In this document: positions 24,541 to 34,513 of the stretch, in pieces
How the letters are laid out: each line of letters starts with the position of its first letter
Position numbering within the stretch: position 1 is the stretch's first letter
Assembly (NCBI GenBank): GCA_000751295.2
Contig: CCMO02000003.1
Span: 201,205 to 265,204, forward strand
Direction of reading: 5' to 3'
Length of the DNA stretch: 64,000 nucleotides
Source of the DNA: a bacterium YEK0313
GTDB lineage: Bacteria; Pseudomonadota; Alphaproteobacteria; Rhizobiales; Phreatobacteraceae
Translations under genes and position numbers: made by a program
Notes under the pieces: generated by a model
The model's database searches: none
Seen by the model: only the letters and a program-made list of their open reading frames with translations
What the model was told of the DNA's origin: nothing

Positions 24541-27500
24541 ATGCCGACCCGTCCGCACGTCCTGACGATTCCCGCCTCCCGGCCGCACCTGAAGAGCCTC
24601 GCCGCAGCGATCCTTGATGGCCGGGTGGTGGCCGGCTGGCCCGATCCGGCCGATCCCCTGTCGCTCGCCGCGGGTACGGTGCTGCTGCCCAACCGGCGTG
24701 CCTGCCGGGCCATGCACGAGGCCTTCCTTGCCGTCGCCGGCAGCGCGGCCATGCTCCTGCCGCGCATCGCGCCGATCGGCGACATCGACGAGGACGAGTG
24801 GGATTTCGCCGATCCCGACCCCCTGGAGACGCTCGGCATCGAAGCGATCGGCCCGGCCATGGGCGCGCTCGACCGGCGCCTGACGCTGGCCGGCCTGGTG
24901 CGCGCCTGGGCGGCGAGCGTCGACCGCGCGGTCCTGAAGCTCTCCGCCGCCGATCCGCTCATCGTCTCGGCCTCGACCGCCGACGCCCTGGCGCTCGCCG
25001 CCGACCTGATGCGCCTGATGGACCAGGTCGCGACCGAGCGTGTGCCCTGGTCCAATCTCGACCGGATCGTCGAGACCGGGCTCGACACGTTCTGGAGCAT
25101 GACGCGCAGCTTCCTGGCCATCGCGACCGAGGCCTGGCCGGCGCATCTGGCCGCCAACGGCCTCGAGGAGCCGGCGGTCCGGCGCGACCGGCTGATCGCG
25201 GCCGAGACGGTCCGGCTCGCGGCCGCTCCCGGCCCGATCGTCGCCGCCGGCTCGACCGGCTCGATCCTTGCCACACGCGACCTCCTGAAGGCGATCGCCC
25301 ATCATCCGCGCGGCGCGCTGGTCCTGCCGGGCCTTGATCAGGCGCTCGATGCCGCCTCCTGGGAGGCGATCGGCGGCAGCGCCGGCCCGGTCGCGCACGG
25401 CCATCCGCAGTTCGGCCTCAAGCGGCTGATCGATCATGTCGGCATTGCGCGGGACGAGGTCGTGCCGCTGCTGCCACCCGATCGCCACGGCCGCGAAAGC
25501 CTGATGTCGGAGGTCATGCGGCCGGCGGTCACCACCGAATTGTGGGGCGAGAGCGATCTCCGCGCGACCGCTGACATGCTCGACGGGCTGACCGTGATCG
25601 ACGCGGCCAACGAACGCGACGAGGCGCTCGCCATCGCGCTGACCTTGCGCGAGATCGCGGAGGACCCGAAGGCGAGCGCGGCCGTCGTGACGCCCGACCG
25701 GGCGCTCGCCCGCCGCGTTCTGGCCGAGCTGGCGCGCTGGAACGTGACCGTCGACGATTCCGGCGGCCAGCCGCTGGCCGGCTCGGCAGTGGCCACCGTC
25801 GCGCGGCTCGCCGCGGCGCTCGCCTTCGGCGACCCCGCTCCGGCGACGCTGCTCGCGCTGATCGGCCATCCCGCGCTCGATCACGATCACGATCCGCCGC
25901 GCCGCGCCGCGGCCATCGCGGCGATCGAACTCCGCGCGCTCAGGGGCCTGCGGCCGTCAGGCGGTCTTGCCGGCTATGCCGCGCGCCTCGCCGCGGCCAA
26001 GCCTTCCGCCGCCGCCGCGGCGGCCAAGCCTTCGGCCTCGCCGGCGGCGGCCGATGCGCCGAGCCGGGTCGGCGCGCAGGCGCTTGCCGACGGCCGCGCG
26101 CTGCTCGCCCGCGTAATCGTTGCGCTCGCTCCGCTTGCTGCCCTCGCGGAACGGAGCGAAGCGCCCCTGGCGGAGTTTGCGGCGGCCCATGCCGCGAGCC
26201 TCGACGCCCTCGGCCTCGCGGCGGAGGCCGGCGGCGGTGAGGAGATCGCTGCCCTGCTCGCCAAGGCGAGCGGCGGCACGGCCGAAGGTTTCGCCATCGC
26301 GCCGCGCGACTATGGTGCCGCCTTCGATGCGCTCATCGCCACCGAGACGATCCGGATGCCGGCCCGGCCCGGCGCGCGCATCCGCGTGCTCGGCCTGCCG
26401 GAAGCGCGCCTGCTCGAGGCCGATACCGTCATCCTGTCCGGTCTCGTGGAGGGGTCCTGGCCGGGCGAGGCCAAGCTCGATCCGTGGCTCAACCGGGCGA
26501 TGCGCGGCGCCTTCGGCATCGACCCGCCGGAGCGGCGCATCGGCCTTGCCGCGCACGACTTCTGCCAGCTCATCGGCAACCGCCGCGTCGTCATGACCCG
26601 CGCGGCCAAGAGCGGCGGCGTGCCGACGGTCAGGTCGCGCTGGCTGCAGCGCTTCGCCGCCGTCATCGGCGCTGAGGCCTGGCAGACGCTCGCCGGCCGG
26701 GGCGCGGCAGTGCTGGCGCTCGCCCAGCGGCTCGATCAGCCGGCGGCGATCCGCCCGGTCCCACGGGTGGCGCCGGCGCCACCCGTGGAGCTGAGGCCGG
26801 CGCAACTCTCGGTCACGGCGATCGAGACCTGGCTGCGCGATCCCTATGCCATCTATGCGCAGCACGTCCTGAAGCTGCGGGCGCTGGCCGCGCTCGACGA
26901 GGCGCCGGGCGCGGCCGAGCGCGGCACGGTCATCCACGGCGTGCTGGCCGCCTATACGCAGGAGGTGGAAGCCGGCGCGGCCATCGGCGATCCGGTGGCG
27001 CGGCTCGTGGCGCTCGGCCGCGCGCATTTCGCGCCCTATTGGGATGATCCGAGCGTCAGGGCGGTGTGGTGGCCACGGTTCCTGCGCATCGCCGCCTGGT
27101 TCGCCGCCGAGGATGCTGCCCGGCGCGCCGACCTCCAGGCGGTGCACGCCGAGATCAAGGGCCATGCCGAATGGGAGACGCCGGCCGGCCGGCGCTTCCG
27201 GCTGACCACATCGGCCGACCGCATCGACATCCGCAAGGACGGCATGGCCGAGATCGTCGACTACAAGACCGGCCTGCCGCCGAGCGCCGCCCAGGTCCAG
27301 TCGGGCCTCGCGCCGCAGCTCGCGCTGGAGGCGGCGATCATGAAGGCCGGCGGCTTCCATGGCATTCCGCCGGACCTGCCGGTCGGCGCGCTCGTCTATG
27401 CCCGGCTCGGCGGCCGCGACCCAGCCGGCGAATTCCTGCCGGTCAGGATCACCGAGCTGAGCCCGGACGAGCTCGTCGCCGAGACCATGGCGCGGCTGAG

Positions 27501-27645
27501 GGCGCTGGTCGCGGCCTTCGAAAATCCGCGCCAGGGCTATCTCTCCTGGGCCATCCCGCAATTCGTCGGCGGTCGCTCCAACGACTATGCCCATCTCGCG
27601 CGGGTCAAGGAATGGTCGGCCGCCTCCGGGGAGGCAGGCGAATGA
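24541..27645 (+). CDS. addB: Double-strand-break repair protein AddB
   Basis: Subunit of the AddAB helicase-nuclease that processes double-strand breaks for RecA, 1034 residues, alphaproteobacterial type. The inactive helicase-like N-terminus begins LPNRRACRAMHEAF near residue 50. The C-terminal nuclease domain (about 755-1000) holds a PD-(D/E)xK core with GTVIHGVLAAY and EIVDYKTGLPP. The four Cys of the [4Fe-4S] cluster of Gram-positive AddB are not visible: the SVTAIETWLRDPYAIYA stretch has no Cys. It overlaps addA by 4 bp (ATGA). Confidence 0.93.
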   Translation: MPTRPHVLTIPASRPHLKSLAAAILDGRVVAGWPDPADPLSLAAGTVLLPNRRACRAMHEAFLAVAGSAAMLLPRIAPIGDIDEDEWDFADPDPLETLGIEAIGPAMGALDRRLTLAGLVRAWAASVDRAVLKLSAADPLIVSASTADALALAADLMRLMDQVATERVPWSNLDRIVETGLDTFWSMTRSFLAIATEAWPAHLAANGLEEPAVRRDRLIAAETVRLAAAPGPIVAAGSTGSILATRDLLKAIAHHPRGALVLPGLDQALDAASWEAIGGSAGPVAHGHPQFGLKRLIDHVGIARDEVVPLLPPDRHGRESLMSEVMRPAVTTELWGESDLRATADMLDGLTVIDAANERDEALAIALTLREIAEDPKASAAVVTPDRALARRVLAELARWNVTVDDSGGQPLAGSAVATVARLAAALAFGDPAPATLLALIGHPALDHDHDPPRRAAAIAAIELRALRGLRPSGGLAGYAARLAAAKPSAAAAAAKPSASPAAADAPSRVGAQALADGRALLARVIVALAPLAALAERSEAPLAEFAAAHAASLDALGLAAEAGGGEEIAALLAKASGGTAEGFAIAPRDYGAAFDALIATETIRMPARPGARIRVLGLPEARLLEADTVILSGLVEGSWPGEAKLDPWLNRAMRGAFGIDPPERRIGLAAHDFCQLIGNRRVVMTRAAKSGGVPTVRSRWLQRFAAVIGAEAWQTLAGRGAAVLALAQRLDQPAAIRPVPRVAPAPPVELRPAQLSVTAIETWLRDPYAIYAQHVLKLRALAALDEAPGAAERGTVIHGVLAAYTQEVEAGAAIGDPVARLVALGRAHFAPYWDDPSVRAVWWPRFLRIAAWFAAEDAARRADLQAVHAEIKGHAEWETPAGRRFRLTTSADRIDIRKDGMAEIVDYKTGLPPSAAQVQSGLAPQLALEAAIMKAGGFHGIPPDLPVGALVYARLGGRDPAGEFLPVRITELSPDELVAETMARLRALVAAFENPRQGYLSWAIPQFVGGRSNDYAHLARVKEWSAASGEAGE

Positions 27646-30600
27646 GCCGCGCCGTCGTCGCCCCGCCCGAAGCCTCCGCCGCCCAGCGCAAGGCGTCCGA
27701 CCCGGCGCTTTCGGCCTGGGTCGCCGCCAATGCCGGCTCGGGCAAGACCTATGTCCTCGCCCGGCGCGTGGTCCGGCTGATGCTGGAGGGAACGCCGCCC
27801 GGCGCGATCCTGTGCCTGACCTTCACCAAGGCCGCCGCGGCGACCATGGCGAACCGCGTCTTCGCCATGCTGGGCGAATGGACCGGCTTCGACGATGCCC
27901 GGCTCAGCGCGGCGCTGGCCGAGCTGGATGGACGGCGGCCGAGCCCGCAACGGCTCGTCCGCGCGCGCCGGCTTTTCGCCGAAGCCCTGGAGACGCCCGG
28001 CGGCCTCAAGGTGCAGACCATTCATGCCTTCTGCGAACGGGTGCTGCATCAGTTTCCGTTCGAGGCGAACGTCGCTTCGCAGTTCACCGTCATGGACGAC
28101 CGGGCCAAGGCCGACATGGTCGAACGGGCGAAGCTCGCAACCCTGCTGAAGGCGGCGGCCGAGCCGGAGGGACGGCTCGGCCGGGCGCTGGCGCTCCTGT
28201 CGGTGGCCGCTGCCGACCAGACGGTCGGAGAGCTCCTGACCGAGGCTGTGGCGGCGCGCGACGGCGGGCTCGAGGCGCTCACCGATGATGCCGCGCTCGA
28301 CCGGGCGATCGCGGCGCTGAGCGCGACGCTCGGCATCGGACCCGACGAGACGGAAGACAGTCTCCAGCGCCAGCTGACGGGTGCCGCGCTGCTGCCGCCC
28401 TCCGAATGGCTGTCGGTGGCCGCCCAGCTCGAAGCCGTATCGACCAAGGCGACCGAGCGCGACCTCGCCCGGCGCCTGCGGCTGGCCGCGCGGGACCCGG
28501 ACCTGTTCTTCGACCATTACAAGGCGATCTTCTTCACCGAGGCCGGGACCCCGCGAAAGACCATCCTGACCAAGGCAGTCCGCGATGCGGAGCCGGCCCT
28601 GGCGGCCCGGCTCGATGCCGAGCAGCAGCGGCTGGGCGCGCTGATCGAGCGGCGCAAGGCGGCCGCCCTGCGCGATCGGACAGCGGCGCTGATGACGCTC
28701 GCCGGCGCGGTGCTGGCACGGGTCGATGCGGAAAAGGCCGCCCGCGGCGTGCTCGATTTCGACGACCTCGTGGGCAAGACACGAGCCCTGTTCGCGCGGG
28801 TCGACGCGCGCTGGATCCTCTACAAGCTCGACCAGGGTATCGACCATATCCTGGTCGACGAGGCGCAGGACACCAGCCCCGGCCAGTGGGAGCTGATCAG
28901 CGCACTGGTCGCCGAATTCACCGCTGGCGAAGGCGCGCGCGACAGCGGCGGCCGCACCCTGTTCGTGGTCGGCGACGAGAAGCAGTCGATCTATTCGTTC
29001 CAGGGCGCCGATCCCGCCTGGTTCACCGACATGCGGCTGAAATTTTCCGCCGCGTTCAGCAATGCCGGCAAGCCCTTCGAGCAGGTGCGCCTCAACTTCT
29101 CGTTCCGCTCGACGCCGGCCGTCCTGTCGGCGGTGGACAAGGTCTTCGACGACCCGTTGGCGCGGCGCGGACTGTCGGCCGATGCCGGTCCTTTGCCGGC
29201 GCACGAAGCTGCGCGCCATCTCGCGCCGGGCATCGTCGAGCTCTGGCCGGCGGTCGAAAAGCAGGATGCGGAAGAGCGCTCGCCCTGGACCGCGCCACTC
29301 GACGCCGTCGAGATCCACGATCCCGTCGCCCGGCTCGCCGGCCGCATCGCCGGTCATGTCCGGCTGTGGCTGGACCGGCGCGACCGCCTGCCGGACAAGG
29401 ACCGGCCGATCGCGCCGGGCGACATCCTGATCCTGGTCCGGCGGCGCGGCGCGCTGTTCGACCAGGTGATCCGCGCGCTGAAGAACCAGAACATTCCGGT
29501 GGCCGGTGCCGACCGGCTGGTGCTGGGCGAACATATCGCCGTCATGGACCTGATGGCGCTGGCCGATTGCCTGCTGACGCCGGACGACGACCTGGCGCTC
29601 GCCGCCGTGCTGAAGAGCCCGCTGATCGGCATCGGCGAGGACGAGCTGCTGGCGCTCGCGGCGCGCCGGTCCGGCTCGCTCTGGCGTGCGGTCGAAGCTT
29701 CGGGCAAGCCCTATGCCGATCAACTCGCGCGCTGGCGCACCGAAGCGCTGGCGCTGACGCCGGCAAGCTTCTACGCCCAGGTCCTGGCGCGCGACGGCGG
29801 CCGGCTGCGCCTGCTCTCGCGGCTCGGCTTCGAGGCGGCCGATGCGGTCGACGAATTCCTGTCGCTGGCGCTCGCCTTCGAGGCTTCCGAGATCCCGACC
29901 CTGCGCGGCTTCCTCACCGCCATGCGGGCGAGCGTCATCGAGGTGAAGCGCGACATGGATCTCGGTCGCGACGAGGTGCGGGTGATGACCGTGCACGGCG
30001 CGAAGGGCCTGGAAGCCGACATCGTCTTCCTCGCCGATACGATGAGCAAGCCGGGTGGCCAGTTCGACCCGAAGCTGTTCCGCATCGTGCCGGAGGGCGC
30101 GCCTGCCGGCGCGCCGCCGCAGATCGTCTGGTCGCCGTCGAAAAAGACCGACATCGCCGCCATCGCCGCGGCGCGCGAGCATCACCGCGACCGCCAGGCG
30201 GAGGAATATAGGCGGCTGCTCTATGTCGCGATGACGCGTGCCGCCGACAAGCTGATCGTCTGTGGCGCGCGGCCGACGCGCGGCGCCACGGACGTCTGGT
30301 ACGACCTGATCGCCGGGGCGCTGAGCGAGGCCGCCATCGATGCGCCCGCCGACGACGGCGACGGCCAGGTCAAGCGCTGGCTGCACGGCGCGGCGGAGCC
30401 GATCGAGGCGCCGGCGCCCGCCGGCGAGCCGCCGGCGGCGGCGCCGGCCGTGCTGCCGCCGCCGCGGCCGGTGACGCCGTCCAGCCTTGGCGAAACCAGG
30501 CATCAGCCCTTTGCCGCGGCGGCGGTTGGCGCCCGGGAAGCGGCCCGGGCGCGCGGCACGCTCACCCACAGGCTGCTCCAATCGCTGCCCGACGTCGCGC

Positions 30601-31046
30601 CGGACAAGCGCGCGGAGGCGACGGCGCGCTTTCTCGCCCGGCAGGCCTCGCTCGGTGCGGCCGACCGCGTGGCGATCGCCGAGCGCGTCGCCGCGATCCT
30701 CGCCGACCCGCGCTTTCAGCCGCTGTTCGCCGGCACGAGCCGCGCCGAGGTGCCGATCGCCGGCCGCCTCGCCGGCCGGCCGGTCTCCGGCCAGATCGAC
30801 CGGCTGGTGATCGAGCCGGAGCGCATCGTCATTGCCGATTTCAAGACCAACGACCCGGCGCCGCAGACGCTCGGCGAGGTGCCGGAGGCCTATATCGCGC
30901 AGCTCGCGCTCTATCGGGCCTTGCTGGCCGAGATCCATCCCGACCGGCCTATCGAGGCCTGGCTCGTCTGGACCGCGGTGCCCGGGATCATGCCCGTGCC
31001 GCCGGCGGCGCTCGATGCGGCGCTGGCGCGCGCGGGATTTGCCTGA
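27642..31046 (+). CDS. addA: Double-strand-break repair helicase AddA
   Basis: UvrD-type helicase with a nuclease domain, 1134 residues; partner of AddB. Walker A is ANAGSGKTYVLARRV near residue 30; motif II is HILVDEAQDTSPGQWE near 400; GDEKQSIYSFQGA follows near 445; VMTVHGAKGLEADIVFL near 780 and YVAMTRAADKLIVCG near 860 are helicase motifs V and VI. The C-terminal PD-(D/E)xK nuclease has ARGTLTHRLLQ and IADFKTNDPAP. It starts inside the addB stop. A large open frame on the opposite strand (27585-30938) is a shadow of this GC-rich gene. Confidence 0.95.
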   Translation: MSRAVVAPPEASAAQRKASDPALSAWVAANAGSGKTYVLARRVVRLMLEGTPPGAILCLTFTKAAAATMANRVFAMLGEWTGFDDARLSAALAELDGRRPSPQRLVRARRLFAEALETPGGLKVQTIHAFCERVLHQFPFEANVASQFTVMDDRAKADMVERAKLATLLKAAAEPEGRLGRALALLSVAAADQTVGELLTEAVAARDGGLEALTDDAALDRAIAALSATLGIGPDETEDSLQRQLTGAALLPPSEWLSVAAQLEAVSTKATERDLARRLRLAARDPDLFFDHYKAIFFTEAGTPRKTILTKAVRDAEPALAARLDAEQQRLGALIERRKAAALRDRTAALMTLAGAVLARVDAEKAARGVLDFDDLVGKTRALFARVDARWILYKLDQGIDHILVDEAQDTSPGQWELISALVAEFTAGEGARDSGGRTLFVVGDEKQSIYSFQGADPAWFTDMRLKFSAAFSNAGKPFEQVRLNFSFRSTPAVLSAVDKVFDDPLARRGLSADAGPLPAHEAARHLAPGIVELWPAVEKQDAEERSPWTAPLDAVEIHDPVARLAGRIAGHVRLWLDRRDRLPDKDRPIAPGDILILVRRRGALFDQVIRALKNQNIPVAGADRLVLGEHIAVMDLMALADCLLTPDDDLALAAVLKSPLIGIGEDELLALAARRSGSLWRAVEASGKPYADQLARWRTEALALTPASFYAQVLARDGGRLRLLSRLGFEAADAVDEFLSLALAFEASEIPTLRGFLTAMRASVIEVKRDMDLGRDEVRVMTVHGAKGLEADIVFLADTMSKPGGQFDPKLFRIVPEGAPAGAPPQIVWSPSKKTDIAAIAAAREHHRDRQAEEYRRLLYVAMTRAADKLIVCGARPTRGATDVWYDLIAGALSEAAIDAPADDGDGQVKRWLHGAAEPIEAPAPAGEPPAAAPAVLPPPRPVTPSSLGETRHQPFAAAAVGAREAARARGTLTHRLLQSLPDVAPDKRAEATARFLARQASLGAADRVAIAERVAAILADPRFQPLFAGTSRAEVPIAGRLAGRPVSGQIDRLVIEPERIVIADFKTNDPAPQTLGEVPEAYIAQLALYRALLAEIHPDRPIEAWLVWTAVPGIMPVPPAALDAALARAGFA

Positions 31047-31049
31047 GCC

Positions 31050-31931
31050 TCAGAGCGAGGCGAGCGGCGGCAGGCTGTCGTCCTTGCCGGTGAGCGCGGC
31101 TGCATGCAGGCTGCGCACCCGCGCCTCCAGATATTGCGCGATCGCCTTGCGGTCGGCATTGGGATCGAACGGCACGGGATTGCCGAAGATGACGTCGATG
31201 TCGATGGCGCCGTCCTTCAGCAGCCCCCAGGCATGGGGCACCATGGCGATGTCGCCGACCCAGGACATGCGCGGCCGGTGCTGGCGGCCTGCGGGCAGGC
31301 CGTTGATGCGCCGGTAGGCCAGCGCGATCGGCTGGATCCAGACATTTTCGCCGGTGGCGCGGGCCAGCGTTTCGGCCGCGCCGATCAGCGCGCCGCGGAA
31401 TTTCAGGATACGGTTGCCGTCGGAGGACGTGCCTTCGGCGAAGAGCACCACCGGCTCGCCCTCGCGCATGCGCTCGACCATTTCGTCGGCGGTCTTCGAG
31501 GTCGTATGCCGGCGCTCGCGGTCGACGAAGATGGAGCGCTGCAATTTGGCGAGATAGCCGAAGACCGGCCAGCCGGCGACCTCCGACTTGGCGACGAAGG
31601 ATACAGGGGCCATCGAGCCGAGCACCATGATGTCGAGCCAGGAGACATGGTTCGGCACATAGAGCACCGGCCGGTGGGTGGTCGGCTCGCCGCGCACCGT
31701 CAGCTTGGCGCCGACCGCATGCAGCACCACACGGTGAAACAGCATGGGAATGGTCTGGCGCGCCGGCAGCTTCAGGGCATGGGCGATCATCTGGAGCGGC
31801 AGCAGCACCGCGGCGGCGGCGGCGACGATGCCGAGCCAGATCACCGCGCGCACCGTATCGAAGGGGCTCGACCCGTCCCGGCCGAACTTGTCGACCGGCG
31901 GCGGCACGGACGACAGGTCAGTGCTCGTCAT
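31050..31931 (-). CDS. plsC: 1-acyl-sn-glycerol-3-phosphate acyltransferase
   Basis: Membrane acyltransferase of 293 residues of the PlsC family that makes phosphatidate from lysophosphatidate. After a hydrophobic segment (AVIWLGIVAAAAAVLLPLQMIAH, about 27-50) come the acyltransferase motifs: NHVSWLD (the HxxxxD box) near 113, the FVDRER region near 152 and LFAEGTSSDGNRILKF near 183. Its start (31931) lies inside the end of the upstream Fur-family gene, 14 bp overlap. Convergent with addA, with only 3 bp between stops and no visible terminator. Confidence 0.92.
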   Translation of the reverse strand: MTSTDLSSVPPPVDKFGRDGSSPFDTVRAVIWLGIVAAAAAVLLPLQMIAHALKLPARQTIPMLFHRVVLHAVGAKLTVRGEPTTHRPVLYVPNHVSWLDIMVLGSMAPVSFVAKSEVAGWPVFGYLAKLQRSIFVDRERRHTTSKTADEMVERMREGEPVVLFAEGTSSDGNRILKFRGALIGAAETLARATGENVWIQPIALAYRRINGLPAGRQHRPRMSWVGDIAMVPHAWGLLKDGAIDIDVIFGNPVPFDPNADRKAIAQYLEARVRSLHAAALTGKDDSLPPLASL

Positions 31932-32358
31932 CGAGAGGCACGCAATAGAGCTCGAGGCGGTGATCGACCAGCTTGTAGCCGAGCTTGCGCGCAATCTCGG
32001 ATTGCAGGCGCTCGATCTCCTCGGACTGGAATTCGACGACCCGGCCGGTCCTGAGGTCGATCAGGTGATCGTGATGCTCCTCGGGAATGGTCTCGTAGCG
32101 CGCCCGGCCGTCGCCGAAGGCGTGGCGCGTGATGATGCCGGAATCCTCGAAAAGCTTGACCGTGCGATAGACCGTCGACAGCGAAATATTGGCGTCGATG
32201 GCGTTCGCCCGCCGGTGCAGTTCCTCCACGTCGGGATGGTCGGCGGCCGAGGCGATGACGCGTGCGATCACCCGCCGCTGGTCGGTCATCCGCATGCCCT
32301 TGGCAATGCAGGCCTCCTCGATCGCGGTCGGTGATTGATCAGTCTTCGCCAGTGCCAC
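31918..32358 (-). CDS. Fur-family metalloregulator (alphaproteobacterial Fur/Mur type)
   Basis: DNA-binding metal-responsive repressor of 146 residues. The winged helix lies at 20-80 (RMTDQRRVIARVI, LSTVYRTVKLFEDSGII) and the metal site includes EEHHDHLIDLRTGRVVEF near 93 and the ELYCVP tail. The CxxC structural zinc pairs of enterobacterial Fur are absent, as in rhizobial Mur (manganese) proteins. The gene starts with GTG at 32358 after a strong AGGAGG. It overlaps plsC by 14 bp, an arrangement that ties the two in one transcript. Whether it senses iron or manganese is not decidable here. Confidence 0.9.
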   Translation of the reverse strand: MALAKTDQSPTAIEEACIAKGMRMTDQRRVIARVIASAADHPDVEELHRRANAIDANISLSTVYRTVKLFEDSGIITRHAFGDGRARYETIPEEHHDHLIDLRTGRVVEFQSEEIERLQSEIARKLGYKLVDHRLELYCVPLDDEH

Positions 32359-32410
32359 GGAGGCCCTCCTTCCTCAAGGCCCGAAGCTATAGCGCCGCCG
32401 GGTGGTCACG

Positions 32411-33766
32411 TCACCCCCGCGAGGCGAAGCTGCGGCTTTCGGCCGGCCCCGGATCCTGTTCCTCGCCATAGTCCGCCTGCATTGCGAGGGCCCGCCGGCG
32501 GTCGGCGAGCGCGGCGTTCAGCCGGTCCAGCGCCAGCGTCAGCGTGGCGAATCGGCCCTCGTCGAAGTCCGGCTCCTTGGACCGTTCGATCGCCTCGACG
32601 AAGATGTCGTCGGCCCGCTGCGCGATGGCGTCGAGCTCGTCGGGATCGTCGGTGGCGCGGACGCCGCGCAGGAGATGCAGCACTTCGGGCAGCCGGCCGG
32701 GATCCGGCTCACGGCGGCCGAAACCGAAATAGCTGGCGAGCGCCGCCATGGCCGAGCCGCCGAGCGACACGACGAAGATGGCGAGATAAAGCACCTCGCT
32801 GTAGCGCTCCAGGAAGGTCTTCTGCTCGCCGGTGAGATAGCCGAGCGCGCCGGGATGGACCTGCACGGACGAGCCCTTGTCGGTCTCGGGCACCTCGATG
32901 CGGTAGGCGACCGGATGCTGGGTCGCGAGCGCCGGCCGCAAGGTGAAGAGCTGCTGAGTGAATTCGGCGACGATGGCGTCGGGCAGGCCGCGACGGGCGA
33001 CGAGATAGTGGACGACGCCGAGGGTCGGGTAGCTTTCCGGCGGGCGTGGCGGATTCGATCCGAAGGAGCCGGCGACGACGTCGATCGATTCGAGGAAGAA
33101 CACCCGTTCGGCCATGGCCTCGGCCTCGCGGATCGGCACCAGCGTCACCTGGCCGCCGGGGGCTTCGCGAAACAGGCCGGCCATCGCGTCGGCCACCGGC
33201 TTGGCGGCGGCCGGCCCGACCGTCACCAGGGCCTGGATCCGCTGCTTCTTGAAGGCTTCGCCGGCCTCCCAGGGCTGGATGTCGACGAGGCGGACGCTGG
33301 CGAGCTGGATGCCGTGCTCGCGCAGGATCGTCTCGACGAGGCGGATATTGGCGCCGGTGCCGCGCCCGACGACGCCGACGGTCCGGCCGGGCAGGTCGGT
33401 CCAGCGTTCGATGCCGGAACTGGATGGCGCCGCGAGTACGACGGGATTGCGCTGCCAGACGGCGACCGTCAGCGCCGAAGGCGGAAAGGCGATGTCGGCG
33501 CGGACAATGGCGAAATCGGCCTCCTCGCGGTCGATCCGCGCGGCGCTGTCGCTGGGCGAGTCCGAAGGGGCGAGCTTCAGGCGAACGCCGGAGCGCTCGC
33601 GCTGCAGAGCAAGGCGCAGGGCATCGACCAGCCGGGCGGCCTCCGATCCGGCCGGGCCGACGGCAAAGGTCACCGTGGTCGGCCGGTTCAGCCAGTAGGT
33701 GGTGAGCGCGGTGCACGCGACCAGGGCGCTGGCAATGCCGAGAATGATGAGGCGCGTTCGTGTCAT
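32411..33766 (-). CDS. TAXI-family TRAP-type solute-binding protein
   Basis: Membrane-anchored solute-binding protein of 451 residues. An N-terminal hydrophobic anchor (LIILGIASALVACTALTTYWL) precedes the TAXI binding domain (FAVGPAGSEAARLVDALRLAL; ADFAIVRADIAF; GRGTGANIRLVETIL). A second membrane segment near 355-380 (EVLYLAIFVVSLGGSAMAALASYFGF) and a charged cytoplasmic tail follow. TAXI proteins usually serve TRAP transporters, but no DctM-type permease is next to it, so this copy may be a solitary sensor-like form. Substrate unknown. Confidence 0.87.
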   Translation of the reverse strand: MTRTRLIILGIASALVACTALTTYWLNRPTTVTFAVGPAGSEAARLVDALRLALQRERSGVRLKLAPSDSPSDSAARIDREEADFAIVRADIAFPPSALTVAVWQRNPVVLAAPSSSGIERWTDLPGRTVGVVGRGTGANIRLVETILREHGIQLASVRLVDIQPWEAGEAFKKQRIQALVTVGPAAAKPVADAMAGLFREAPGGQVTLVPIREAEAMAERVFFLESIDVVAGSFGSNPPRPPESYPTLGVVHYLVARRGLPDAIVAEFTQQLFTLRPALATQHPVAYRIEVPETDKGSSVQVHPGALGYLTGEQKTFLERYSEVLYLAIFVVSLGGSAMAALASYFGFGRREPDPGRLPEVLHLLRGVRATDDPDELDAIAQRADDIFVEAIERSKEPDFDEGRFATLTLALDRLNAALADRRRALAMQADYGEEQDPGPAESRSFASRG

Positions 33767-33859
33767 GCGGATCTCGCAAGTCCCGCATGCATGATGACTG
33801 GTTTACGACGCGACAACCATCCCGGCCGGGATCAACCTTTCGTACGCATCACCAGCGGC

Positions 33860-34423
33860 TTAGCCGACGGGCCGGGAGATGACCCGGCAGCGCGAGCGGC
33901 GGTCCTCGACAATGATGCCGTAGTTCTCGCCGGGCGGATCGCAGACGCGGCATTCCTGCCGGCGCACGACCTCGCCACGCTGGCGCCGCTCGACGACACG
34001 GCAATCGCCGCGGTCCTCGTCCGCCTGCCGGGGCGGCGGGCCGGGCGGCGGCTGGACGACACGCGGGCCCTGCACCGGCTGCATCGCCGGCGGCGGGCGG
34101 ACCGCGCGCTCGCGCTGCTGCAGCTGCTGGCTGCGCTGCCAGCGCTCGAGATCCCGGGTCTGCTGGCGCTGGATCTGCTGCTGCTGCAGGCGCTGCTGGT
34201 CGCGTTCGCGCTTCTGCTGCTGGAGCTGCAATTGCTGTTGCTGGATCTGCTGTTGCGGATCGCCGCTGCCGAGCGGCAGGCCGAGCGGACCGCCGGGCGA
34301 GGCGGGGTCGCCGGGAATGCGCACCTGGGCGGCGGCGGGACGGGGCGCCCCGGCGAGGGTCGCGAGGCCGATGCCCAGCGCCGACGCCAGAAGCAGAACC
34401 CGTGGGAAACGACAGGCGGACAT
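33860..34423 (-). CDS. Exported Gln-rich protein of unknown function
   Basis: Hypothetical protein of 187 residues. Signal peptide at 1-32 (FPRVLLLASALGIGLATLAG, then APRPAAA). Residues ~45-110 are almost entirely Gln/Arg/Leu in short QQQ and QRQ runs, likely a long helix or coiled coil; a Pro-rich hinge follows; the C-terminal ~55 residues carry four Cys (GDCRVVERR, RRQECRVCDPP, SRCRVISR) that could form two disulphides in the periplasm. The start at 34423 follows an AGGAG site. I do not recognise the family. Confidence 0.72.
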   Translation of the reverse strand: MSACRFPRVLLLASALGIGLATLAGAPRPAAAQVRIPGDPASPGGPLGLPLGSGDPQQQIQQQQLQLQQQKRERDQQRLQQQQIQRQQTRDLERWQRSQQLQQRERAVRPPPAMQPVQGPRVVQPPPGPPPRQADEDRGDCRVVERRQRGEVVRRQECRVCDPPGENYGIIVEDRRSRCRVISRPVG

Positions 34424-34513
34424 GTCCTTCTCCTCAGCCTGCCCGCCGCAACGGGCAAGATTTCCTTGGAACGTCAACCAGCAAGGACGCCAGGCCGTTC
34501 CGGGCCTGTCGCC

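Noticed and set aside
27585..30938. 1117-residue open frame on the minus strand
   Set aside because: It is a shadow of addA in GC-rich DNA: composition is Arg/Gly/Gln-rich, no domain is visible, and addA carries all helicase and nuclease motifs.
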